NCBI RefSeq assembly: GCF_016808335.1
Contig: NC_053147.1
Location: forward strand, 18,276,913 to 18,340,912
Reading direction: 5' to 3'
DNA from: Panicum virgatum
Taxonomy: Eukaryota; Streptophyta; Magnoliopsida; Poales; Poaceae
Length of the DNA stretch: 64,000 nucleotides
A program made the translations under genes and the position numbers. Below are positions 12,955 to 22,489 of the stretch, piece by piece. The notes below the pieces were generated by a model, which made no database searches, was not told the DNA's origin, and saw only the letters and a list, made by a program, of their open reading frames with translations. How positions within the stretch are numbered: the first letter of the stretch is position 1; every line of letters starts with the position of its first letter.

Positions 12955-14419
12955 TGTTGACGTTCACTAACGCCCCCGATTTGTATACCGCAAGCGCACG
13001 GTTCGTGGTAGCTTTTCCCTTAGAGTATTCCCCCAAGGTTTATCAATCCGTGGATCGACAATGAACTTACTAGGGTTTTCCATCTAATCTAACGGATCTA
13101 TCCTAACATGAAGCATTAATTGCATATAAAAGGTGAACCTTTGATAAATATGAGTGATGTACGAAGGTTGATCTCATCCATGAACATCGGTAAGGATAAA
13201 GCATGACCGAAGGCATGACTAAGCCTATCACACGCATTCTAGTTGTAGTTCTAGCTAAACGAGTAAGCTCAACATGCATCTCATCCAAAGCCTCTTTAAA
13301 TCAAAACCTCCAATCCGATCCCTCGATACCCAACCTACTCTGTGGAGACGGCCTGTCACGACGCCCCCCTTTTCAACGGGATACCCTGAAGCAAGTCGAA
13401 CCTCCTTTGGGTAGATCCGATATGAACTCCTAGCCACCATAGCTACAAGAGCACCCCATGCAATCTATCTCGAGAATAGATCTAGGAATAAGCGCACCCA
13501 AAGCAAGAACGAAATCGAAAGAGGAGAGACATGATCGCTAAATAGATCGGATGACATGAAGACATTACTCACATAATAGATTCGTTTGGATCGCCACCAC
13601 CGCGTATACACCATTGACGACTCCAACTAGCTCATGAACTCCACCATGACACAACCACGCAGGGAGGCCATGGCGGCTAGGGATGGCCTAAGCCATCTCC
13701 TAAACAACTTCGAAGACTTGCAGCGGCCGTCGTCTCCCTCCGGTCTTGGCCCTAGGTTTTCGTCGAGTTCTGGTTGGATGGATGCTTCGAGTTGAATAAG
13801 GTGCGAGCTATTTATAAGCCGAGGAAGCCACCGGTCGAAGGGGAAGGCAAACCGCCTCAGAAAAGGGCTGGGCCGGCCGGCCCCATGGGCCTAGGCCGGT
13901 CGGCCTACCCCTTTTCGGGCTCGCCTCGGTCTCATCTTTGGCGTGTAGACTCCTCGCATCTTCTAGAGTTTCTGTCCTTCACGATTGCACCCCTTTGGAT
14001 GTTGTTATCTTGGAGATATCTTCGAGGAAAGGATAGGATAGGGAATCCTTCCTTAAATCTTCATTTGCTTTGCTTAATCCCGAAGTATCTTGATCTCATC
14101 TTCGTGGGCTCGGTCCTTTGGGCTCTCTTGGAGGATGGATGTGCATGAATGTGCTTCGAATCAACATGGGCTTTGGTCCTTCCTTTGGGCTTTGGCCTTC
14201 GTCTTTCTCCGTGTTAGCGCTCGATCACGGGCCTCGTCATTTCATGCTCCAAAATAGGCCAAAAACCTGCAAAAACGAAGTTCCTCCAAAATATATGTGC
14301 ATATGTGAAAGTGACCAATAATTAGGCCGGGGTTAGGACGGTTAGTGATTTTGATATTGAATTCATGCCATTATCAAGGATAAGCAAGGGATAAAATGGG
14401 TACTTAAGGAGCGCCAACA
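12955..14419 (-). repeat. 5' LTR of element B
   Basis: This 1465-bp partner of 4475-5936 starts (minus strand) TGTTGGCGCTCCTTAAG at 14419 and ends CGTCAACA at 12955, followed by the primer site at 12946-12929. It would hold the promoter of the element on the minus strand. Confidence 0.93.
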
Positions 14420-14541
14420 CCAATTAGCTACTGGACCTTCGCAGGCCATGATCAAGGATTTTGTCATGGTGGGGTTGTTGCCGCCTGCCGAAGATATGGT
14501 GGCTTCGTAGGCCATGATGAACTGAGTAGGATCCACGGAAC
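14420..14541 (-). pseudogene. Element D gag fragment between insertions B and A
   Basis: This 122-bp island is host sequence for both insertions. It is bounded by the CCAAT duplication of B (14420-14424) and the GGAAC duplication of A (14537-14541). On the minus strand it encodes part of the gag core (FIMAYEAT, then a Gly-Gly, then SLIMACEGPVANWY), the conserved segment around the Trp of Ty3/gypsy gag. Its frame lines up with 25756 on one side and 4474 on the other once each insertion and one duplication copy are discounted. Confidence 0.85.
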
Positions 14542-15588
14542 TATTGGTGCTCCTTAAGAATCCATTTTATCCCCTGTTTAACTTTGATAATGGCATGAAT
14601 TTAATATCAAAATCACTAACCATCCTAACCTCGGCCCAATTATTGGTCGTTTTCACATTTGCACATATATTTTGGAGGTACTTCATTTTTACATGTTTTT
14701 GGCCAATTTTGGAGCATGAAATGACGAGGCCCATGATCACACAGTAACACGAAGAAAGACGAAGGCCAAAGCCCAAACAAAGGACCAAAGGCCATGATGA
14801 CTAGAAGCCCGTTCATGCACATCCACCCTCCAATGAAGCCCAAAGGACAAAGCCCACAAGATGAGATCAAGATACTTCGGGGCTAAGCAAAGCAAATAAA
14901 GATTTAAGGAAGGATTCTCTGTCCTATCCTTTCCCTCGAAGATATCTCGAAGATAACAACGTCCAATGGGGTGCAATCATGAAAGGGATAAACTCCAGAA
15001 GACTCCAGAAGACTTGGGGAGAAAGGAGAACGCGAGGCGGCGAAGGAATGGGCCAGGCCGGCAAGCCTAGGCCCATTAAGCCGGCCGGCCTAGGGACTTT
15101 CCAGGGCGCCTCGGCCTCCCCTTCAACCTAGGGTTTCTTGGAGCTATTTAAAGCCCCCTCCCCAAGGCTCATGCATCAAGTCATTCGGGAGACGACGCCA
15201 AGGAGCAGAGAAGATAGAGAAACACCTTTCGGAGAGCCGAGGGTCGTGCTAGTTGTCTAGGGGCTTCCCTAGCCGACGTGAGAACCTTGCAAGGAAGACC
15301 ACATCGGAGTTCTGGAGCTAGGATCATTCATGGTCAACAACATGTGCATGATCTAGGTGATCTAGATTGGTTATCTCTAACTTTCTCTTGCTACCTTCGG
15401 TTTTTGTCGCTTTTAGTAGATTAGATTCATTTTACACTATCTCAACACAAAGGATTCTCTATGTTAGTAGATTGTTTCTTGTATCTTTGGTTCTGTGGAT
15501 TGATAAACCTTGGGGGAATACTCTAAGGGAAAAGCTACACGATCCGTGCGCTTGCGGTATACAAATCGGGCGCTAAGGAGCGTCAACA
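14542..15588 (+). repeat. 5' LTR of element A (internally deleted)
   Basis: This 1047-bp LTR starts TATTGGTGCTCC, against TGTTGGCGCTCC in the 3' copy. Two segments present in the 3' LTR (about 25111-25156 and 25167-25498) are missing, both ending in short direct repeats. A TATA-like CTATTTAAAG lies near 15143. Confidence 0.88.
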
Positions 15589-15596
15589 AGCTTTTC

Positions 15597-15614
15597 TGGC
15601 ACCGTTGCCGGGGA
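15597..15614 (+). promoter_or_regulatory. tRNA-Asp-type primer-binding site of element A
   Basis: TGGCACCGTTGCCGGGGA starts 8 bases after the 5' LTR. It matches the complement of the plant tRNA-Asp 3' end (TGGCGCCGTTGCCGGGGA) at 17 of 18 positions. This primer type is characteristic of the Athila lineage. Confidence 0.85.
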
Positions 15615-15859
15615 ACCATCAATTTAAGATCCAATCTTACTTGCATTCGTAAATATTTCTTTTTCTTGTTTTTCTTTTTGACCTTTTTGTAGATCTCTTA
15701 TTTTTTGTGCTAACTAAAAAAACTAAAAAACAAATCTATTCCACGAAAATCAATCTAATCTAGATTTTGCTTTATTTTTCTTTTATGTTTTAGATCTTGT
15801 ATATTCATCTTTTAGATCTCGTATATATTTTTCCCTTTTTCACTAACCCCTAACAGGAG

Positions 15860-17140
15860 ATGGACGGGAGCCTCTCCAACAAACCCAAAAATTTTGTGGA
15901 TGATCCAGAAAAACTTTACAGGCAAAGGAGACGCGAAGCACGATCAAGGAAGTTGGAACTAGTAGATCTAAAAGACAAAGCCGACGGTTCATCGTTTTCA
16001 CCTCAAGCGACTCCACCAACAAGTCCAAGGGAGGCGCCACTTCACCAAGGGATGGCGCTACCGGAGCCGGAGCGTACGATCGGAGAGCTATGCACTCCGG
16101 ACATTCGGGACTTGCCAATTCAAAACCTCGACAACATTGGAGTTCCGTTCGAGATCAAGACTTCAATCATAAGGATGGTGCAAAGCTCGCCCTTCACTGG
16201 AAAAGAAGATGCTAACCTACATCTTCAAGCGTTCCTCCAACTATGCCGCACCTTCGACATGCAAGGGATGATTCAAGATCAAATGAGAGCGAGGCTCTTT
16301 CCGTTCTCTCTACTTGGGAGAGTGTTGCAATGGTTTCATTCTCTACTGCCGCACACGGTGCAAAATTGGGAGTCCTTGATGAAGGAGTTCATGACGGAGT
16401 TCTACTCGCCAGGCAAGACCCAAGTTTTGCGCAAGAAGATTGCTACATTCGCGCAAGCCCCGACGGAGACTATTGCGGAAGCCTATGAGAACTTCAATGA
16501 CTACATCCACGCCGCACCTCATAACAAGTTCTCAAGGGAGGATGTGGTCCAGAAGTTCTATCAAGGCCTCACTACTGCATCAAGGGGGATCATTGACGCA
16601 TCGGCCGGAGGTTCGATCATTGAGCTCAAGCTGACTCAAGTTTTCAAGCTATTCAAGAAGGTGGCGGACAATGATACATGGGCATTATCGGGGCGCCTAC
16701 GACCACTCCAAGCTGTGGGCGCCGCGAAGAGTGTATTGCAAGTGGAACGTGAAGAAGTGCTAGAAGGGAAGATCGACTCGCTCATGAGGAGGTTGGAGAA
16801 GATGGAGGTGGAAAAGAGAGAATCCCAAGCTATTGATTTGAAGGCGGCCGAAGCAAGGTCTACATGTGAAGAATGTGGAGAGTACGGCCATGTCCAAAAC
16901 AATTGCCCGGAGGAAGCCAAGATGCTCGACTACATGAAGAAGGGAGAATGGATCCTGCAATCCAACTTCCGCTACGGGCAAGGTAGACCTCAATTTAATG
17001 CAAGCTCTTCCATTCAAAACTTGGTGCCACTTCGTATACAATTGAAGGAGTTCATGGAGGAGCAAGGCAAGATCAACAAGGACACGTCACCAAGTTCAAG
17101 GCTATGGACAAGGTCTTGGAGAACATTGATGGCAAGGTGA
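15860..17140 (+). pseudogene. Gag of element A (Retrotrans_gag domain and zinc knuckle)
   Basis: An ATG 246 bp after the primer site opens a 426-codon frame. Residues about 90-260 form the Ty3/gypsy capsid domain (conserved LRMV-like IIRMVQSSPFTG, LHLQAFLQLC, then FPFSLLGRVLQWF). A CX2CX4HX4C zinc knuckle (CEECGEYGHVQNNC) begins near residue 335. The protein would form the particle that packages element RNA. The frame ends at 17140, while the logical continuation lies in frame +1 from 17104, so a frameshift breaks the gag-protease protein. Its translation looks otherwise well preserved, consistent with relatively recent activity. Confidence 0.85.
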
Positions 17141-18329
17141 CGGAGGTCGGGAGCTCTAACCTTCAAGTACTCAACATGATGAAGATGCTAGAGACGCAAG
17201 TAGCCCAGCTCGCCGGACGCTTATCTAGCAACGAAGGGAAATTGCTCGGGCAACCTCAAAGTCCGGAGACGGCAAAGGCAATTCAAACTCGCTCGGGAAA
17301 GGAGACCGAAGAACCCAAACACGCGGCAGGAGTAAGGAAGCCTAAGCCAAGAGTTGAAGTGGGGACCATTATCAAGGAGAAGGCGCCTACTCCTATGCCG
17401 GAGATAGTCACCGAAGAGCCGGAGTTTGAGCTACATGATAAAGACACCAAGATTCTTCCGCCAAGGCCACGATACCGCAAAGGTAAACATGAAGATGAGC
17501 ATTTCGACAAATTTGTTGACATGGTATGCAGGTTGAGCATCAACATGCCGCTCTTGGACGCTCTACAAGTTCCAACATATTCTCGCTACTTCAAAGATAT
17601 CATGGGAAACAAGCGCGAGATACCGCCAAGCACCGTCAAGCTAACCGAGGAGTGTAGCGTGGCAATCGCTAATGAAGCTCCTGAGAAGAAGAGGGACCCG
17701 GATGTCCTACCATCCCGTGTTCCATTGGATCTCTTATGTTCGAAAGAGCACTTTGTGATCTCAGCGCAAGTGTGAGCGTCATGCCAAAGAACGTGTTCGA
17801 GAAGCTACGCTTACCGGAGCCGGAGCCCACCGCCATGTGCCTAGAGTTAGCGGACAATTCTGTTCGCTATCCTTTGGGAATCGCTGAAGACGTGCCCGTG
17901 AAGATTGGAGAACACTTAGTCCCTGTTGACTTTGTGATTCTCGATATGGGAGAAGGGAGCAAGGCGCCTCTCATACTTGGGAGGCCTTTCCTCAAAACCA
18001 CAAGGGCGAACATTGACGTTGGCAAGGGGGAGATCAAGTTCGACATCAATGGCACCACAAGCGAGTTCAAGTTTTATCCACGCCTCGAGGTATGAAACAT
18101 GATCAATGTCAAATATGTTCCGCCTCACCGCCGTGTCACAGAGGAGAAGCCAAAGAAAGAGGAGGAGCCAAATAAGAAGGAAGCAAAGAAGGAGAAAGAA
18201 GTCGTCGCGTCCATCGCGACAAAGAAGATCGCTACACCCGTCAAGATAAAAGCTAGAAGCCCGCCTGTGAAGACCAAAAAGACGACTAAGCCGGAGGACA
18301 AACCCGCACCAAGGGTTGTGCGGAAGTGA
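17104..18329 (+). pseudogene. Gag C-terminus and aspartic protease of element A, frameshifted
   Basis: The gag tail continues in frame 1 at 17104-17775 (about 223 codons), ending in the strand before the protease active site. The protease follows in frame 3 (17736-18095) with CDLSASVSVMPK, a hydrophobic strand around VDFVILDMG, and ILGRPFLKT. After one stop at 18093 the same frame runs as a Lys/Glu/Pro-rich tail (18099-18329). The family normally has Asp-Leu/Ser-Gly-Ala at the catalytic site; here Gly is replaced by Ser. Two frameshifts, the stop and the substitution make it non-functional. No pol domains follow. Confidence 0.82.
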
Positions 18330-19778
18330 GTACCCAAGACTGCAGCGCCATCACCGAGCGTTGGTCCGAAGTGAAGAAGAAGAAAGTCCAGCTATAGACT
18401 ATAAACCAAGCGCTTTGCGGGAGGCAACCCATTCATCGAGTCAAGAATAAAGCTGCCGGGAGTTCAACCCATTCGTCGAGTCAAGAACAAGCTACCGGGA
18501 GGACAACCCACGAGAGGTTTGGGTAAGTGAGTCATGAATTTTGCTATGTAAGAACATGATAAACTTTTGAACAATTGGTCGTTCGGTCGAACAATTTGAT
18601 TTGGATTTTATTCGCTCGGTCATTTCGATTTTGTTTCTTATTTGAAACCAATGACATGAGCCATCCTATGATTTATTTGCCTCTTCTTGAGAAAGCCACA
18701 TCCAAACTTCCATACCCATTTTTGGCGACCGTCCTCTCCATGATGGCCGGACCAAGTTGAGATAAAAAGACACGAGTAGAGCCGCGCTTTGTTTATATTA
18801 TTCTTGATGCGTAGGTTCGCGCAAACATAGAGAGAATTTTAAGTTTCATTACCATAGGACTAGAATTTTCCTAACTTTAATTGTTCCCTTTTTCAAAATT
18901 TCTCTCTCATTTTGGCAAAATTAGAACCTAAACCCAAGACCCACGGTTGAATTCGAGATTGTTCGCTATCAATTCATGAAAGTGAACGGTTCCGGTGCAA
19001 CCAAAATTAATGTAGTCGGAAAATATTTTTCGACTTACAAATGTAAAGACGTTTTGATTCCCTTATGATTATTTATTTAAGCTCATTGCATGCTTCGAGT
19101 TAATTCTGAAATTTCGAAGTTAGAGGAGGATTCAACATTTAAGCATGATTTGGAGAAGGTTTATGTGCTTGATTAACATCTATTGATCAAAGTGAGTTCA
19201 CGGGAAGAAATTGTGCTCTCTACCTACCACCACATGCAAATAATCCAAAGAAGGGAGCAGCCATGCATGGGAAGGACATGAAATTTTCAGCAAAGATGGC
19301 ACCATGTGATGAATGATGAAGTATGGGACAAGGTGAATGACACAAAGTGAAGAAGTAATATTGCAAGTGGACAACAAGGACAAGGAAGGAGTGGTGCATG
19401 GGTTTTGGACGGTGCAAAGCATAAAAGATGTACTGGACAGAGATAAGAAATCGCACCAGGAAATCACCAGAGAAAGATGAAGTCGAGGAGGGCCAGGAAC
19501 ACCCTAGGTCGGCCGGCCCCATGACCCTAGGCCGGCCGGCCTGGCCTCTTTTTATGCCCTCTGGTGCTCCCCTTTCACAGGTATGCTCCTCACTCAATTC
19601 CTTACTCGTGTTCTTCAAGTTCATCACCCAGAAACTTAAGCTAGAACTCTGAAAAAATTCGTCCACCAAAATCAACTCCAAAAATCTCTGAAAATTCACC
19701 ACAAATCCTAGTTTGCTCCACTCTTCGATATATTGTTCTCCCACCGGCAAGAAAAAACCCCGGTGTGTTTGTTTTTGA
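18330..19778 (+). other. Noncoding interior of element A between protease and ORF-1-like gene
   Basis: There is no long open frame here. The GCGCTTTGCGGGAGGCAACCC motif is at about 18409-18429, followed by two imperfect repeats of the GGGAG(N)CAACCCA unit with a spacing of about 43 bp, up to 18512. A GGCCGGCC palindrome pair is at 19510-19548. In autonomous Athila elements the pol genes would sit before this motif, so this looks like the normal post-pol noncoding block after loss of pol. Confidence 0.7.
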
Positions 19779-20706
19779 GTGTGTGCAGCAAAGAGTCACC
19801 ATGAGTGGCTTCATGAAGTTCGTCACCGGGAGGAGAAGGACGCATCGGCAAGTTCTTCGCGGAGGCACTCGGTCGCCGAGTCTCCGCGGGGCATGGAGGT
19901 GGACAACCCCGCTCCGAGGAGCGACATGTTACTCCTTGGTGGGATGAGAAACCCAAGAAGTTCCTCCATGAGATTCACCGAAGGCGCGCCACCTCCTCCA
20001 CAGCGTTCGACAAGGTCATCCGCACCACCGCCATACAAGCCCAAGAAATCCGAATACGGGTTTACCATCTTGTCAAAGGAAGAAGAAGAAAGGCTCAAGT
20101 TCATGAAGGGAAGGCTTCGAGCAAACTATGATTTCGATGATGAAGCATTGGAGAAGTTGGGATTCCATAATGACATCCACAAGCTCTTGGAGAACATCGG
20201 TTGGAAGCTATTTCCGATGGTGTTACGGTAGACATGCAAGAAGAAGTGTCTTTGGAGATGTTCATGACTAAAGAAAATAACGGAGGTGGTGGATGATGAT
20301 GAAGTGCCATGTCTGAAATTTTGGCTCAAGAATGAAGAAAAATTCATCACTTATGGAGCAATAGGGAGTTTGCTCGGGTTCAAAAGCAATGCAAGTGAAA
20401 TGGTGGAAGTCGAAGATGGAGAGCTCGATGAGTTTTGGATGAAGATAGCAAAAGATGTCAATCGCCAAAGGAAGAGCATAAGTAATGTGATCCTCCAAAT
20501 ATTCCACTCTTGGGTGAGCAAAAGAATTCTCGGGAGGATGAGAGAATCAAAGGTCACCGACCAAGAATTGAATTGGATGTATGCAGCATTGTTGAAAAAG
20601 CAAGTGATTGATCCCACCTACATCATGGTTGATAGATGGGTTTGTGAAGCATCATCCGGCAAGGGAAAAGTTGGTTCGGGGTGTTATCTCACACTAATAG
20701 CCCGAG

Positions 20707-20986
20707 TGTGACACCCCTGCCCAGGGCTTAATAGGATTAATAGGATACTCATACCAACAAGTTGCAACTTCTTTTCCGGAAGCCAGTCTCCAAAGAACTC
20801 CGAGGTTAAGCGTGCTTGGTCTGGAAAAATTTGGGGATGGGTGACCGACCGAGAAGTTCTTCCCGGGTGCGCACAAGTGAGGACAAAGTGTGCAGAAAAG
20901 ACTGGTGTTGGTCTGTGAGGACAGTCTATGTCCTAGAAAGCAGCCAGATGTAAGCAGGCCCGGCCTCGGGGAGGCGGGACATTACA
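20707..20986 (+). repeat. Left LTR of Cassandra, with 5S-like segment (about 20784-20875)
   Basis: The 5S-like part includes AACTCCGAGGTTAAGCGTGC and GGATGGGTGACC in the order and approximate spacing of plant 5S rRNA, but the rest is too diverged to be a 5S gene. These segments may act as an internal polymerase III promoter. Confidence 0.92.
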
Positions 20987-21037
20987 GAATGGTATCAGAG
21001 CCGACTCTCACGGTTTCACGGGCACGTACGGGAGTAA

Positions 21038-21420
21038 GTGCGGAGGCATGAGCACGGGCGCGTGGGGGCGCAGATGCCACCGGCATGTGCACGGGCGCGT
21101 GGCGGGTCAGTGCACGGGCATCTGGGATGCGCCGTTGGCACTGGACGCACGGACGTGGCACATGGGCTGCTGGCACTGGACGTACGGGACGTGGCCAAGA
21201 GAGGACGTTCCTGGCTTGGGATTGACCTAAGTGCGGAGGCATGAGCACGGGCGCGTGGGGGCGCAGATGCCACCGGCATGTGCACGAGCGCGTGGCGGGT
21301 CAGTGCACGGGCATCTGGGATGCGCCGTTGGCACTGGACGCACGGACGTGGCACATGGGCTGCTGGCACTGGACGTACGGGACGTGGCCAAGAGAGGACG
21401 TTCCTGGCTTGGGATTGACC
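21038..21420 (+). repeat. 193-bp tandem duplication in the Cassandra interior
   Basis: Units at 21038-21230 and 21231-21420 both start GTGCGGAGGCATGAGCACGG and end CTTGGGATTGACC. They differ by about one base (CACGGGCGCG against CACGAGCGCG), so the duplication is very recent. The unit is GC-rich and itself contains shorter echoes (GGCACTGGACG, TGCACGGGC). Confidence 0.95.
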
Positions 21421-21453
21421 GATGAGGACGTCGGTCTCTTAAGGGGGTGAGCA

Positions 21454-21732
21454 TGTGACACCCCGGGCCAGGGCTTAATAGGATTAATAGGATACTCATA
21501 CCAACAAGTTGCAACTTCTTTTCCGGAAGCCGGTCTCCAAAGAACTCCGAGGTTAAGCGTGCTTGGCCCGGAGAAATTTGGGGATGGGTGACCGACCGGG
21601 AAGTTCTTCCCGGGTGCGCACGAGTGAGGACAAAGTGTGCAGAAAAGACTGGTGTTGGTCTATGAGGACAGTCTATGTCCTAGAAAGCAGCCAGATGTAA
21701 GCGGCCCGGCCTTGGGGAGGCGGGACGTTACA
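21454..21732 (+). repeat. Right LTR of Cassandra, with 5S-like segment (about 21531-21621)
   Basis: This copy is near-identical to the left LTR. The GTTAAGCGTGCTTGG and GGATGGGTGACC control segments are intact. It follows the polypurine tract and precedes the CCGAG duplication. Confidence 0.92.
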
Positions 21733-22489
21733 CCGAGCCATGAATCCGGAGTTAGGGGTGATCCAAAAATATTATGTCCCGGGAAGGGATATGGGGATTG
21801 AACATTTGAGGCAAGACCATTATATCGGAGGGGATGAAAAGAAGGGATTCATTATTTCCGAGACAGATATTTCCCTTCCCGATCAAAGGCTAAAATTATT
21901 CACAAGAGGAAGGACCGATTGGCGAGTTGAAAACATTGGAGCAAAGGTGAAGAAAACAAAAGGAGGAAAGTTGATTGAAGGAACATCGGCATCGGCACAA
22001 CAAGAAAATTTGGAGGTAAAGCTTCCACCACCAAGTTCCACTTATTGGAGGAATGAATTTCAAGGTGCATCAAGTGGACAAGGACACCCGCAAGGATGGA
22101 CGAGTCAATGGGAATGAAATCAAGATCAAGCATGGGGGCATGGTGTGACGGTGCCTCTACCGGCTTACCCGGCACCCCCACCATTTAGCAACTATGGCTA
22201 CCCACCCCCATCATACCAAGGAGAGATGCCCAACCCATCATTTGGAGCACAATTTTTTGACCTCCCTCAACCGGAACAAGGAATGAGAATCATGGGTGCC
22301 TATGCAAGAAGAAACATGGAAGACATAGACGCCATCCAGAGGCACACAAGCCAACTAGAAGATGGAACCGCAGGAATTGCATATCAAATGGGACTTCTAG
22401 GCCTAGCGCCACCAGAACAATTTGATGGAGGAGCAATTCAACAATATTATGACCAAGAATACAACGCAAGAGGCAATCAAGGAGAGTGA

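Larger units (their letters stand above)
4475..14419 (-). mobile_element. Element B: complete gag-less Athila-type LTR element (minus strand)
   Basis: This is a full element with terminal repeats at 4475-5936 and 12955-14419. A tRNA-Asp-type primer site is on the minus strand at 12946-12929 (TGGCGCCATTGCCGGGGA, one base off consensus). A polypurine tract is at 5950-5937 (AAGCATGGGGGGAA on the minus strand). The 5-bp duplication is CCAAT (4470-4474, 14420-14424). The roughly 7-kb interior has no open frame longer than about 140 codons and no recognisable gag, protease, reverse transcriptase or integrase, so the element must be mobilised in trans. The LTR family is shared with element A. The interior contains four diverged copies of one block (see repeat entry) and the GGGAGGCAACCC motif also found in A. 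The two LTRs are almost identical, so the insertion is young. Confidence 0.93.
20707..21732 (+). mobile_element. Cassandra TRIM carrying 5S rRNA-like LTRs
   Basis: Two LTRs of about 280 bp (20707-20986 and 21454-21732) start TGTGACACCCC and end TTACA. They flank a 467-bp noncoding interior. The primer site TGGTATCAGAGCC (initiator tRNA-Met) is at 20990-21002 and a short polypurine tract (AAGGGGGTGAG) is at 21441-21451. The target duplication CCGAG is perfect (20702-20706, 21733-21737). Both LTRs contain 5S rRNA-like sequence with the polymerase III control segments GGTTAAGCGTGCTTGG and GGATGGGTGACC, the hallmark of Cassandra. It encodes no protein and depends on other elements. The interior holds a 193-bp tandem duplication. 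The two LTRs differ at roughly a dozen sites by eye. Confidence 0.95.
19779..22489 (+). pseudogene. ATHILA ORF-1-like gene of element A, split by a Cassandra insertion
   Basis: Open pieces are 19779-20231, 20286-20711, 21740-22117 and 22145-22489. The N-terminal part is Ser/Arg/Pro-rich. The middle (KLGFHNDIHKLLENIGW, then GSLLGF, then a region with ILGRMRESKVTDQELNWMY) resembles the plant ATHILA ORF-1 domain. The C-terminus is Pro/Gly/Tyr-rich. A pair of compensating frameshifts (about 20215 and 20280) and an in-frame TGA at 22115 break it. The 1.03-kb Cassandra element plus one duplication copy sits between 20706 and 21738, and the frames on either side agree when that insertion is discounted. 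Its role in the element is not established. A GTG rather than ATG opens the first piece, so the true start is uncertain. Confidence 0.7.

Noticed and set aside
20784..20875. A genuine 5S rRNA gene
   Set aside because: Only the internal control segments match. The rest diverges, and the same sequence recurs in the partner LTR, so it is part of Cassandra.
21016..21514. Minus-strand Arg/Pro/His-rich frames in the Cassandra interior
   Set aside because: The frames are duplicated by the 193-bp repeat, have no domain, and Cassandra elements are noncoding.
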